From: DATIXJ01 sp035518715
Lineage (GTDB): Bacteria > Bacteroidota > Ignavibacteria > UBA10030 > SZUA-254
Assembly: GCA_035518715.1 (NCBI GenBank)
Contig: DATIXJ010000100.1
Coordinates: 1-32,907, forward strand
Reading direction: 5' to 3'
DNA: 32,907 nucleotides
The notes beneath the pieces were generated by a model, which saw only the letters and a list, made by a program, of their open reading frames with translations, searched no databases and was not told the origin of the DNA. The translations under genes were made by a program, and so were the position numbers. Below are positions 6,812-15,176 of the stretch, piece after piece. How positions within the stretch are numbered: position 1 is the stretch's first letter; each line of letters starts with the position of its first letter.

Positions 6812-9601
6812 ATGGAAAAGAAACTCCGCGCGCTGATCGTCGAGGATTCCGCAGACGACACGGAGCTGCTGGTGCGGGAACTCCGCAGGGGAGGATTTGA
6901 AGTCGAGTTCGAACGCGTCGAAACGCCGGAGAGTATGGCGACCGCGCTTGAACGCCAGGTGTGGGACATCATCTTCTGTGACTACAGCATGCCCCATTTC
7001 AGGGGAACGGATGCCCTCCTTCTCGTCAAGCGCAGTCGGCTCGATCTGCCGCTCATCTTCGTTTCCGGGACTATGGGAGAGGATGTCGCAGTCGAGGCAA
7101 TGATGGCGGGTGCGAAAGATTACATCGTCAAGGGAAACTTCAAGCGGCTGATTCCTGCAGTAGAGCGGGAGCTCCACGAAGCCAGACTACGGGCGGAGCG
7201 CAGAGATATCGAGGATGAACTTCATGAAAACGAGGAGCTCGTTCAGACCATCTTCAATATGGAGCCGGAGGGAGTTATGGTTGTTTCTCCCCACGGAACA
7301 CTCCTTCAGATTAATCCCGCCGGGAGAATAACGTTCGAACTCGGGGAACACGAACGCGTCGTCGGTCGCTCGATATTCCGCTTTATGAACCGGGAGACCA
7401 GGACGAGTTTCGAGACATTTTTAACTCGTATCTGCAGTGGAGAACGCGGAATATTGGAATTCGAAATCAGCGGGACGAAGGGAGCCCGGCGGTGGCTCGA
7501 AGCCAACGCTGTTCCGCTTGTAACAACCAAGAAGGAGATTATCGCGATGCTTGCGGTCACCCGAGACATCACGGATCGACGGCACGCCGCCCTCCTCCAA
7601 AATGCCACGTACCATATAGCCGAAGCGGAAAACAATTCGCAGTCGCTGGAAGACCTCTTTCGCTCCGTGCATAAAATTATCCGGGAGGTCATGTCCGCAC
7701 AAAATTTCTACATCGCTCTGTACGATGAAACGAGGGATGAACTCAGCTATCCGTATTTTGTCGATGAGGTAAATACGCCGCCATCTCCCGGAACGCCGCG
7801 AAGGGGGCTGACGGAATATGTCCTTCGGACCGGTAAACCTCTCCTGTGCGGCGAGAATGCGCGCGAAGACCTGGTTCGAAAAGGCGAGGCGACGCTCAGC
7901 GGGTCTCATTCTCCACTCTGGCTCGGCGTCCCATTGATTCTGGACAAAAAAACGATCGGCGTAATGGTTGTCCAGCATTATACCAATCCCGATGCCTACA
8001 CCGATGCCGATCGGCAGGTCCTCGAATACGTTTCCTTGGAAGTCGCAAAGGCAATCCAGCGCAAGCAGGCGGACGAAAAACTGCGTGAGAGCGAGGAGCA
8101 GTTCCGGCTGATCATGGAAAATGCCGCGGATCTGATTGCCGTTCTTGATCTGGATGGAAGGTGGCTGTACAACAGCCCGTCGTTTCAGCCGATCATCGGA
8201 GACCTGAAGACAATCCACGGAACTGATGCGTTCCAGCATATCCATCCCGAAGACCGGATTCGCATTAAGACGGAATTCGGGGAGACGATCCGCACCGGGA
8301 CCGGCCGGTGGGCGGAGTTCCGGGTTCTCGGAGAGTCGGGAACGGTGTGGTACATCGAATCTCGGGCAAGCGTAATACGAAATGAGTCGGGACTTGTGGA
8401 ACGAGTTGTGATCGTTGCCCGCGATGTCACGGAGAAGAAGAAGCTCGAACAGCAGGTGCTGCGCACACAGCGAATGGAAAGTATCGGCACACTTGCCGGG
8501 GGAATTGCCCACGATTTGAATAATGTGTTGTCCCCTATCATGCTTGCCGTCGATATCCTGAAGCGCAAGGTCGGCGACAAACAGAATCTCGCCATACTTG
8601 ACACGCTCGAAACGAGTGTGAACCGCGGGACCAGCATGGTCCGCCAGATTCTCACATTCGCACGCGGCGTGGAAGGGGAGCGGCTTCTGATCCAGCCGAA
8701 GCATATCGTCATGGAAATGAGCAAGATTGTCACCCAGACCTTCCCGAAATCAATCCAGATCCGTACGGTGGTGCCGACGGATGCGTGGACTTTTCTCGGC
8801 GATCCCACTCAGATTCACCAGGTCCTGCTGAACCTCTCTGTTAATGCGCGGGACGCAATGCCCCGGGGGGGTGTATTGAAAATCGAAGTCGCAAATCTGA
8901 ATCTCGATGAGCACTACGCCCGCATGCACATCGAAGCAAAGGCAGGGCCGTACCTGCTCATTCAGGTTTCCGATTCCGGCTCAGGAATTCCGAGAGAAGT
9001 TCTTTCCAAGATCTTCGATCCGTTCTTCACAACGAAGGAAGCCGGTAAGGGAACCGGGCTTGGATTGTCGACCTCGCTCGCGATTATCCGGAGTCATGGG
9101 GGATTCATTGATGTCTACAGCGAGCTTGAAAAAGGAACAACATTCCGGGTGTATATCCCGGCACAGGCAAAAACCGGGGGTGTCGAATCGCCCGAGGCGA
9201 GGCCCCTGCTCCCTTCCGGGAAAGGAGAGACCGTCCTGGTTATCGATGACGAGGCGTCTATCCGCCAGATCACCAAGGAAACATTGGAAACATTCGGATA
9301 CAACGTGCTTATCGCAAGCGACGGGGCAGAGGGTGTGGCTGTCTACGCAGAAAACAAAGACGCCGTGAATGTCGTTCTGACGGATATGATGATGCCGCAC
9401 ATGGATGGCATGGCGACGATCAGAGCATTGCAACGGATAAATCCGGAGGTGAAGATTATTACCGCAACCGGCTTGACGGACAGCTTCAAGGAAGCGGATA
9501 TCAAGGCAAAGGGAGCAAGTTCGTTTCTCACGAAGCCGTATACCGCAGAGAAACTCCTGACGGCATTGCACGCCGTGCTCCATGAGAAATCAGAGACGTA
9601 G
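6812..9601 (+). CDS. Hybrid histidine kinase (REC-PAS-GAF-PAS-HisKA-HATPase-REC)
   Basis: A soluble 929-residue kinase with no membrane segment. Order: receiver 1 (about 5-120, Asp57 in FCDYSMP), PAS (139-260), GAF (280-425), PAS (429-550), HisKA with H567 in GGIAHDLNNVL, ATPase (665-785, with DSGSGIP and GTGLGLST), and receiver 2 (805-925, Asp858 in LTDMMMP). The AHDLNN H box is of the NtrB/hybrid type, unlike that of the first kinase in the operon. The chosen ATG (6812) has GGAGGG 4 bases upstream; an in-frame ATG at 6800 would overlap the response-regulator gene. An N-terminal receiver followed by sensing domains suggests the kinase is itself controlled by phosphorylation, perhaps from the neighbouring membrane kinase, giving a phosphorelay within the operon. 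That flow is inference. Confidence 0.93.
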   Translation: MEKKLRALIVEDSADDTELLVRELRRGGFEVEFERVETPESMATALERQVWDIIFCDYSMPHFRGTDALLLVKRSRLDLPLIFVSGTMGEDVAVEAMMAGAKDYIVKGNFKRLIPAVERELHEARLRAERRDIEDELHENEELVQTIFNMEPEGVMVVSPHGTLLQINPAGRITFELGEHERVVGRSIFRFMNRETRTSFETFLTRICSGERGILEFEISGTKGARRWLEANAVPLVTTKKEIIAMLAVTRDITDRRHAALLQNATYHIAEAENNSQSLEDLFRSVHKIIREVMSAQNFYIALYDETRDELSYPYFVDEVNTPPSPGTPRRGLTEYVLRTGKPLLCGENAREDLVRKGEATLSGSHSPLWLGVPLILDKKTIGVMVVQHYTNPDAYTDADRQVLEYVSLEVAKAIQRKQADEKLRESEEQFRLIMENAADLIAVLDLDGRWLYNSPSFQPIIGDLKTIHGTDAFQHIHPEDRIRIKTEFGETIRTGTGRWAEFRVLGESGTVWYIESRASVIRNESGLVERVVIVARDVTEKKKLEQQVLRTQRMESIGTLAGGIAHDLNNVLSPIMLAVDILKRKVGDKQNLAILDTLETSVNRGTSMVRQILTFARGVEGERLLIQPKHIVMEMSKIVTQTFPKSIQIRTVVPTDAWTFLGDPTQIHQVLLNLSVNARDAMPRGGVLKIEVANLNLDEHYARMHIEAKAGPYLLIQVSDSGSGIPREVLSKIFDPFFTTKEAGKGTGLGLSTSLAIIRSHGGFIDVYSELEKGTTFRVYIPAQAKTGGVESPEARPLLPSGKGETVLVIDDEASIRQITKETLETFGYNVLIASDGAEGVAVYAENKDAVNVVLTDMMMPHMDGMATIRALQRINPEVKIITATGLTDSFKEADIKAKGASSFLTKPYTAEKLLTALHAVLHEKSET

Positions 9602-9648
9602 CGAATACACCTGCCGACAACCCCGGGATCTGCAGATCCAACCTCGAC

Positions 9649-9876
9649 GTGAGATCCTGCTTGACGTTCTCTGCAACCCGCCTCGGAACAAACGATACGC
9701 TCGTCACCGATTCGACAGGGCACGCAGAGTTTACCGTTCCGTCGGATCACTACACACTGCGGGCATTCAAGATCAACAGAGGCGGACCCCTTTTCCTCTT
9801 CATCGATTTTGACGTCGTTGCCTTTCCCGGCGAGACGACCGACCTCGATATTGTTGATTGCCTGCCGTGTCTTTGA
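9649..9876 (+). pseudogene. 5'-truncated remnant of a small secreted/lipoprotein family
   Basis: From a possible GTG at 9649 the frame gives 75 residues; it is open from 9586 but has no ATG and no signal peptide. The text reads like the end of a carboxypeptidase-regulatory-like (transthyretin-fold) protein: TDSTGHAEFTVPSDHYTLRA is the usual beta-sandwich turn, and the end VDCLPCL resembles the Cys-rich tails of small lipoproteins in this phylum. Those proteins normally have a lipoprotein signal and about 110-130 residues, so the front half is missing. It directly follows the hybrid kinase stop (9601), which suggests a deletion joined the operon to this fragment. It may instead be a genuine short gene, but no ribosome site is evident. 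Confidence 0.45.
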
Positions 9877-9915
9877 AAATGTTCCGAGGGGGTGAAGAGG
9901 AGGCAATGCAGGTCA

Positions 9916-10665
9916 CTACTCCCGGATCATCCTCACGAATTCCCCCAGCTCATCCGTATTGAGATCTGAAACCGCGCAATATCTCATACCATTTCCGCTC
10001 CATGAGAGAAGATGATACCCGCTGCGGGAATCATCCTCCATCCCTGCTTCGTTTTGGCCCGGCTGAGGCCAGATGAAGAGATTGATAATGTGCTGCCTGC
10101 GTCCGTACACGATCGCAGCGACTCGCTGGTTCTCGAGAACGTCGAGCCGACCTCCGAGCAGCGCGAACCCGCTGTCACGAAGATCTTTCACGAGCGGAGA
10201 ATAATTGACTTTCCCGTCGAACCACGGTTTCACCGTGTGCTGGTCGGATGAAACGACATCGGTGAGATGATTGGCCAGAAGCGAGCGGATGTGATCCTGG
10301 TAGAGCTGATCGGCGAGGACATTGCTTCCTGCCGGTGCGTGACGGAGCAAGAGATGGAATCCGAGAACAATGAAGAAGAGAACCGCTGCTGCAATGGCCA
10401 CCGGACGCCAGAACGCCGAGACCGTTGAAGGAGTTTCGAGTTCTTTTCCGTAGACAGCGTTTCGAACGCTGAGGCCGAGCTCCGGCGGCGGAGGTTCCAT
10501 GAGATCGGCAGTCCGAAGGAGTTGAATGAGCGAACGACGTGCTTCTGCTTTCTTCCGGCATTTTTCACACGCCGAAAGATGCTTCTCAACCGCCGAGCTG
10601 TGAACGACATCCAGCTCATTGTCGAGATAGGCGTCCAGAATTTTACCAACCTCTGTACAATTCAT
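9916..10665 (-). CDS. Membrane anti-sigma factor with zinc-finger (ZAS) domain
   Basis: 249 residues. The N-terminus begins MNCTEV and carries the anti-sigma zinc motif HxxxCxxC at H29, C33 and C36 (EKHLSACEKC). A single membrane helix lies at about 86-108, followed by a C-terminal domain of about 140 residues outside the cytoplasm. Known role: the N-terminal domain holds the ECF sigma factor inactive and the outer domain senses a signal. The ATG overlaps the stop of the sigma-factor gene by four bases (ATGA), so translation is coupled and the two are surely partners. The extracytoplasmic part (KPWFDGKVNYSP, GGRLDVLENQ, RQHIINLFIWP) resembles sensor parts of other membrane anti-sigma factors; its signal is unknown. 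Confidence 0.92.
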   Translation of the reverse strand: MNCTEVGKILDAYLDNELDVVHSSAVEKHLSACEKCRKKAEARRSLIQLLRTADLMEPPPPELGLSVRNAVYGKELETPSTVSAFWRPVAIAAAVLFFIVLGFHLLLRHAPAGSNVLADQLYQDHIRSLLANHLTDVVSSDQHTVKPWFDGKVNYSPLVKDLRDSGFALLGGRLDVLENQRVAAIVYGRRQHIINLFIWPQPGQNEAGMEDDSRSGYHLLSWSGNGMRYCAVSDLNTDELGEFVRMIRE

Positions 10666-11201
10666 ACTTGCACTGTTCCCTTCTCCCCGTCGCTCAGGAG
10701 GAACCCGAGATCCTTTTGCAGTCGCGAGCGAGCACGCGCCAACCGCGACATGACCGTTCCCGCGGGTACATTCAGCATTCCGGCAATTTCCTTGTAGGAA
10801 AATCCTTCCAGCTCCCTCAGGATGATCACTTCCCGGAATTCCACCGGGAGATTTTCGGTCGCCTTGCGGACCAGCTCGTTATCAATACGACTGTGAACGA
10901 TATCTTCAGCATCTGCCGCATCTTCCACCGCAACATCCTCTTCGAGTGACACAGTCTTCCGATACATGCCGTGACGTTCCAGCCAGGTGTACCCGGTGTT
11001 CCGCACGATCGACAGAAGCCACGCGCGTGCATTGCCCCCGCGGTATCCGTCCAGCGACCTGAACGCGCGGAGGCACGACTCCTGTACGATATCTTCCGCG
11101 TCCTGACGGTTCTTCACCAGCCAGCACGCCAGATTGAACGCCGCTCCAAGATGCGGGAAAACGATCGTTTCGAACAGGAGATGGTTTCTTGTAGGATTCA
11201 T
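10662..11201 (-). CDS. ECF RNA polymerase sigma factor
   Basis: 179 residues from ATG at 11201. Region 2 spans about 10-75 (AFNLACWLVKNRQDAEDIVQES and a GGNARAWLLSIVRN stretch), and region 4 spans about 115-165 (LPVEFREVIILRE, then the helix-turn-helix FSYKEIAGMLNVPAGTVMSRL). The frame extends upstream to a GTG at 11249, but I prefer 11201: members of this family begin close to the FETIVFPHL stretch, and a likely promoter -10 element overlaps the GTG. The gene overlaps the anti-sigma gene by four bases. ECF factors usually direct transcription of their own operon plus a small regulon; the divergent phosphoesterase-cupredoxin gene is an obvious candidate target, but this is inference. Confidence 0.93.
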   Translation of the reverse strand: MNPTRNHLLFETIVFPHLGAAFNLACWLVKNRQDAEDIVQESCLRAFRSLDGYRGGNARAWLLSIVRNTGYTWLERHGMYRKTVSLEEDVAVEDAADAEDIVHSRIDNELVRKATENLPVEFREVIILRELEGFSYKEIAGMLNVPAGTVMSRLARARSRLQKDLGFLLSDGEKGTVQV

Positions 11202-11241
11202 GCGATGTTCACCGCAGATGCCCGGAGTATCCCTATAGGAG

Positions 11242-11269
11242 AAGACCACCGAATGACCTTTTTTATTCC
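11242..11269 (-). promoter_or_regulatory. Possible ECF-type autoregulated promoter
   Basis: On the minus strand GGAAT (11265-11269) is followed by 17 bases and GGTCTT (11242-11247). This resembles the ECF pattern GGAAC-N16/17-CGTC. Transcription would start near 11236, about 35 bases before the sigma-factor ATG at 11201, consistent with self-activation. Confidence 0.3.
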
Positions 11270-11289
11270 CGGAACGATGCCGGGGAATA
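11264..11289. promoter_or_regulatory. Inverted repeat between the divergent ECF and phosphoesterase genes
   Basis: TATTCCCGG (11264-11272) and CCGGGGAATA (11280-11289) pair over nine bases with one bulge, around AACGATG. The right-hand side also offers a plus-strand GGAAC at 11271-11275, so both strands carry a GGAA-type box. It overlaps the proposed ECF -35 element and could be an operator or a pair of back-to-back ECF -35 boxes. Confidence 0.35.
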
Positions 11290-11381
11290 TTTCATGATTC
11301 TTCCGGGTCATGATATGTACTGGCAAGCGACAAAGATGCTCATCGTTCATTCAATTCAGGAAAACATCAACGAATCGGATT

Positions 11382-12680
11382 ATGAAAAGAAACTTCATCC
11401 TCGAAAACCTCAATACTGACGGCGTCGACCGCCGCGGGTTCCTCAAATGCATGGCATGGGCAGGAACGGGAGTTCTCTGGGCTGTGCACGGAGGCGTCCT
11501 TCGTTCTGCCGGCCTCAGTCAGCTTATCGACAGTACTTCTGGAACGCTCCGGGAGGGGCTGCAGGTTCCAAAGGCGGACTTTACATTTGTTCAGATCAGC
11601 GACAGTCACATCGGATTTTCCAAAGATGCCAATCCGGATGTCATCGGTACGCTTCAGGCGGCTGTAACCAAAATTAACGGGCTTCCCGATGCGCCTTCTC
11701 TCGAGCTCCATACCGGGGATCTCTCTCATTTGTCAAAAGCCTCCGAATTTGACACCCTCGATCAGGTTCTCAAGAGCGTCAGGACCGATTCGATCTTCTT
11801 CGTTCCGGGAGAACACGATGTGCTTACCGACAATGGGAAGCAGTTTCGCGACCGGTATGGGAAACGCACCAAAGGCGACGGCTGGTACAGCTTCGATTCG
11901 CACGGAATTCACTTCATCGGGTTGGTGAATGTGATGAACCTGAAACCGGGAGGCATGGGCCTCCTCGGGACCGAACAGCTCGAATGGCTTGAAGATGATC
12001 TGCGCGGACGTTCCTCCAGTACGCCAATAGTGGTCTTCGCACACATTCCGCTGTGGGCGGTCTATCCACAGTGGGGCTGGGGAACAGATGACGGCGCTCA
12101 GGCCATTTCATATCTCCGGCGGTTCGGTTCTGTTTCGGTCCTGAACGGGCATATCCATCAGACGATGCAAAAGGTGGAAGGCAATATCACCTTTCATACC
12201 GCGATGTCAACGGCTTTTCCCCAGCCGGCTCCGGGAATGGCGGCTGGTCCCGGTCCGATGAAAGTTCCGGCAGATAGACTCCGGCAGATCCTCGGTGTCA
12301 CAGACGTCAATTATATGGAAAACCGTCATACCCTTGCGGTGGTTGATATGCCGCTTATTGGAGGTCCTGTAATTCAGCAACAATGGAAAGATACTTCCGA
12401 TACAACAAAGAACACTTCAACTTCGGTGGTCGCAACGAATGCCGTGACGATCGACAACTTCAGCTTCACGCCCCAGCGTATCCGGGTATCAGCCGGAACG
12501 ACCGTCACCTGGACCAACCACGACGACATTCCGCATACGGTCGTGAGCGTTACGAATCTGTTTGCATCTCCTCCGCTCGACACCGATAAACAATTCTCCG
12601 TGACGTTCAGGAATTCCGGAACGTACGACTACTACTGTTCCATCCATCCACACATGACTGGTTCGGTAACGGTGGTGTGA
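11382..12680 (+). CDS. Tat-exported metallophosphoesterase fused to a cupredoxin domain
   Basis: 432 residues from ATG at 11382 (an ATG at 11310 adds 24 residues of unlikely character). A twin-arginine signal, DRRGFLK (R17 R18) plus a hydrophobic stretch to about 45, indicates folded export. The calcineurin-like phosphoesterase domain (about 66-330) shows all five metal blocks: DSH (D74, H76), GD (D113), GEHD (143-146, where GNHD is usual), the FAH His (H221) and GHIH (256-259). A linker rich in Thr/Ser leads to a plastocyanin-like domain (about 350-432) with type 1 copper ligands H385, C419, H422 and M425 in the spacing CxxHxxM. The phosphoesterase probably cleaves phosphoesters with a two-metal centre; the cupredoxin should carry one electron. 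Tat export suits a protein that acquires metal in the cytoplasm. It is divergent from an ECF/anti-sigma pair. The substrate and the reason for the fusion are unknown. Confidence 0.88.
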   Translation: MKRNFILENLNTDGVDRRGFLKCMAWAGTGVLWAVHGGVLRSAGLSQLIDSTSGTLREGLQVPKADFTFVQISDSHIGFSKDANPDVIGTLQAAVTKINGLPDAPSLELHTGDLSHLSKASEFDTLDQVLKSVRTDSIFFVPGEHDVLTDNGKQFRDRYGKRTKGDGWYSFDSHGIHFIGLVNVMNLKPGGMGLLGTEQLEWLEDDLRGRSSSTPIVVFAHIPLWAVYPQWGWGTDDGAQAISYLRRFGSVSVLNGHIHQTMQKVEGNITFHTAMSTAFPQPAPGMAAGPGPMKVPADRLRQILGVTDVNYMENRHTLAVVDMPLIGGPVIQQQWKDTSDTTKNTSTSVVATNAVTIDNFSFTPQRIRVSAGTTVTWTNHDDIPHTVVSVTNLFASPPLDTDKQFSVTFRNSGTYDYYCSIHPHMTGSVTVV

Positions 12681-12745
12681 TTCGGGGAGGCCTGGCCGCA
12701 GCACGGCGGGAAGCTCCCCGTTCAGGGATGACCTCACACGGAAGG

Positions 12746-12769
12746 AAAACGGGAGGGCTATCCCCCGTT
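12746..12769 (-). terminator. Hairpin terminator overlapping the stop of the 12769-13509 gene
   Basis: On the minus strand AACGGGGG pairs with CCTCCCGTT across a short loop, with a one-base bulge, and is followed by TTTTCC. The stem begins within the stop codon of the upstream gene. The T-run is short, so termination may be modest. Confidence 0.45.
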
Positions 12770-13509
12770 CAGATCGCGGTCCACTGCCCGTTGCTGAATA
12801 CTTCGATCTTGTGGATCGGATGAATCTCCCAGAGTGTTCCCCGTTCTTTTCCGATCTGTTCGGGATGTTCCTCGTCCCATGTCACCCATCCGCTGATCCG
12901 GATTTTACTGTGCTGCCCGATAAGATGGTTGATTGCTTTCTGATTCCAGCCCGGGTGAGCGCTGATCAGCCGGGGTGAAATTTCTGCAACAATCGTTTTG
13001 GACTTATCGGGATGTTTCGGCTTCGGACTCGGTAACGGCGCATCACTCAGCCAGAGATGGTAATCATGATACTGTCTGATCCCGCAGTTGCAAGCTTCCG
13101 CCTGTTGTGGTTTGATGGCGATGAGATATCCTTCAACAGAAACACCTTTCATCTCATAACCGGTAACCGCCTTTCGTTCCGCATCACTCCAGACTGATTT
13201 CTTGTCGAGCCGGTAATGAGATTTTCCTCTCCCTGCGGGAAAGTCGCGTTCCCATTTCGTGAGAATATCACCATAGGCAACCGATTCGTAACTCGCGGGT
13301 GCCAGATCACGATTCTTCAGTTCGTTGAGGTATGCGTCCCCTCCCGTTCCGGTCGGTTTACAGTTCTTGCCATAGATTTTTACCGATCCGGTTGAGAAGT
13401 TTGCGGGATCGTACGAAGGGTCCTGTGCGTGAAGAGCGGAATACGAAAGAAACAGCACGATGAAGGGAAAAACAGGATACTGCCCTGAGAAGAACCGGTG
13501 AAGCTTCAT
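12769..13509 (-). CDS. Secreted protein of unknown function
   Basis: 246 residues with an N-terminal signal peptide (hydrophobic FPFIVLFLSYSALHAQ, cleavage after about residue 29). I do not recognise a named family. The middle and end read as a conserved beta-rich domain: GYEMKGVSVEGYLIAI, a CNCG Cys pair, YHDYHLWLSD, VAEISPRLISAHPGW, IRISGWVTWDEEHP and GTLWEIHPIHKIEVF. The order of a strand-rich barrel with a WEIHP ending reminds me of OB-fold-like exported proteins of unknown function. It is a single gene, convergent with the phosphoesterase-cupredoxin gene and divergent from the serine hydrolase. Probably periplasmic or extracellular; no catalytic motif is evident. Confidence 0.8.
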   Translation of the reverse strand: MKLHRFFSGQYPVFPFIVLFLSYSALHAQDPSYDPANFSTGSVKIYGKNCKPTGTGGDAYLNELKNRDLAPASYESVAYGDILTKWERDFPAGRGKSHYRLDKKSVWSDAERKAVTGYEMKGVSVEGYLIAIKPQQAEACNCGIRQYHDYHLWLSDAPLPSPKPKHPDKSKTIVAEISPRLISAHPGWNQKAINHLIGQHSKIRISGWVTWDEEHPEQIGKERGTLWEIHPIHKIEVFSNGQWTAI

Positions 13510-13725
13510 GATGCGCCCCGCTTGTTAAGTCTTCCCCCCATTAATCCGAAAAGTAAAGTTTCAGAGTGAGATTGTCAAGAACTATCAGATCCATGTTTTT
13601 CAGAATGATCCGGTCAACCGGGAATGGCGCAAAGTTGTCAAATCGGGAAGAACGGAAGATACCATCTGTCCGCCAATTTGATTATTTTCCCATACACGAA
13701 TTTTCAATGTAGACTGGAACGCACA

Positions 13726-15144
13726 ATGAAGGCCCGACAATTCCTCGTATTCCTCATTATCCTGTTCGCCCGCACCTCCCTCTCCGCACAAGTCACGCTT
13801 CCCGAAACTCCGCAGGGAAGGACTGTGGAAGAGTATCTGAAGGCATTCAACACCCACGACACTGTGGGGATGAAGAACTTCTTCCTTCAGCACGTTTCAA
13901 AGGAAGGCCTCTCCGAAAGATCTGCGGAGGCGCGCGTAACACGCACACAGATGTTCTGGACGGATGTAAAATCATTGACGCCCGTGAGAGTGGCGGGAAC
14001 AACGGATAACTCGATCTCCGTAATCGCCCGGAACGGACGGGGTGAACCGCTGACACTCACCTTTCAGTTCGACAATAACGCAGAGCATACGCTTGCAGGC
14101 CTCGGAGTGGAAATGGGTGAGCAGCAACCGGTGAGCGGACCGCCGCTTTCCCGAAAGGCATTCCTGGACGACGTGAAGAAATATCTCGACAAACAGTACC
14201 GGGAGCAGGCCTTTTCGGGTGTCGTGCTGATGCAACGCGGAAAGGATGTTCTGATCAGGCAGGCCTGCGGCGATGCAGAAAAGCGTTTCCACATCCCGAA
14301 CCGGCCCGACACAAAATTCAATATCGGCTCGATCAACAAGTTCTTTACGCGTGTCGCAATCGGCCAGCTCCTTGAAAGCGGCAGGCTTTCACTCGAAGAT
14401 CCTGTCGGAAAAATCCTCCCTGATTATCCGAACGCAGAAGTTTCCCGGAAGGTGCACGTTCAGCAACTTCTCACCATGCAATCGGGCATGGGAGATATCT
14501 TCGGAGACAAATTTGATTACGTGGCAAAGGATAAGATTCGAACGCTTCAGGATTACCTGCCGCTCTTCGTCAACGATTCGCTCCGTTTTGAACCGGGAAC
14601 AGATCAGAAGTACTCGAATGCAGGGTTCATCGTGCTCGGACTCATTATTGAGAAGCTCTCCGGCGAAGATTATTACTCCTATATACGGAAGCATGTTTTT
14701 GAACCTGCCGGAATGAAGAACAGCGACTGGTATCCGCTCAGCAGCACTACCCCGAATCTCGCAACGGGGTACCTTCACCCCCCAGGAAACGAGAAGGAGT
14801 GGATGAGCAATGTGCACATGCTGCCGGAGCGGGGAAGCTCGGCGGGCGGCGGTTACTCCAATGCCGACGATCTGAGGTCGTTTGCTCAAGCGCTTCTCAA
14901 CGGGAAGCTGCTTTCACCCAAATATACCGAGTGGGTCATTAACGGCAGCATTCCTGCCACCGATCCGCCTCTGCCAATCGCCGAGGGGGGAGTCGGGATC
15001 GCCGGCGGCACCGCGGGCGTCAACGCCGTTCTGGATTTTGAAGCGAGAACCGGAGACGTCCTCGTGGTGCTGTCGAACTACGATCCGCCATCGGCTGAGA
15101 ATACCGCACACACTCTTTCCGGCTTCTTCAAGCGGCTGAAATGA
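13726..15144 (+). CDS. Exported beta-lactamase-family serine hydrolase with NTF2-like front domain
   Basis: 472 residues from ATG at 13726; the frame continues upstream to 13624 but a proper signal peptide (MKARQFLVFLIILFARTSLSAQ) begins at 13726. Residues about 28-130 (TVEEYLKAFNTHDTVGMKNFF) look like an NTF2-like fold. The class C beta-lactamase/D-peptidase domain follows from about 150: SxxK is SINK (S202, K205), YxN is YSN (Y296, N298), and GTDQKYSNAGF and AGGGYSNADDL are typical. The third motif, usually HxG or KTG (GHGGGAPG in relatives), reads GIAGGTAG at 424-431, with Ile in place of the His. Known members are esterases, D-aminopeptidases or penicillin-binding proteins; the reaction here cannot be fixed. 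It is convergent with the next gene. Confidence 0.88.
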   Translation: MKARQFLVFLIILFARTSLSAQVTLPETPQGRTVEEYLKAFNTHDTVGMKNFFLQHVSKEGLSERSAEARVTRTQMFWTDVKSLTPVRVAGTTDNSISVIARNGRGEPLTLTFQFDNNAEHTLAGLGVEMGEQQPVSGPPLSRKAFLDDVKKYLDKQYREQAFSGVVLMQRGKDVLIRQACGDAEKRFHIPNRPDTKFNIGSINKFFTRVAIGQLLESGRLSLEDPVGKILPDYPNAEVSRKVHVQQLLTMQSGMGDIFGDKFDYVAKDKIRTLQDYLPLFVNDSLRFEPGTDQKYSNAGFIVLGLIIEKLSGEDYYSYIRKHVFEPAGMKNSDWYPLSSTTPNLATGYLHPPGNEKEWMSNVHMLPERGSSAGGGYSNADDLRSFAQALLNGKLLSPKYTEWVINGSIPATDPPLPIAEGGVGIAGGTAGVNAVLDFEARTGDVLVVLSNYDPPSAENTAHTLSGFFKRLK

Positions 15145-15149
15145 GCTGT

Positions 15150-15173
15150 TTGACAATTTTGAAAATTGTTCAA
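15150..15173. terminator. AT-rich hairpin between convergent genes
   Basis: TTGACAATTTT and AAAATTGTTCAA form an inverted repeat with one bulged base, centred five bases past the serine hydrolase stop and ending just before the stop of the minus-strand T9SS protein. It offers U-rich tails in both directions but has few G-C pairs, so a bidirectional terminator is plausible but not certain. Confidence 0.4.
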
Positions 15174-15176
15174 CCT

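Noticed and set aside
7421..8704. Long open frame (427 codons) on the minus strand inside the hybrid kinase gene
   Set aside because: It lies fully antisense to an intact multi-domain kinase; the translation has no recognisable domain.
11310..11381. Upstream ATG adding 24 residues to the phosphoesterase-cupredoxin protein
   Set aside because: The extra residues push the twin-arginine signal away from the N-terminus; ATG at 11382 gives a normal Tat signal.
13624..13725. Upstream ATG of the serine hydrolase
   Set aside because: The signal peptide begins at 13726; the extra 34 residues are not signal-like.
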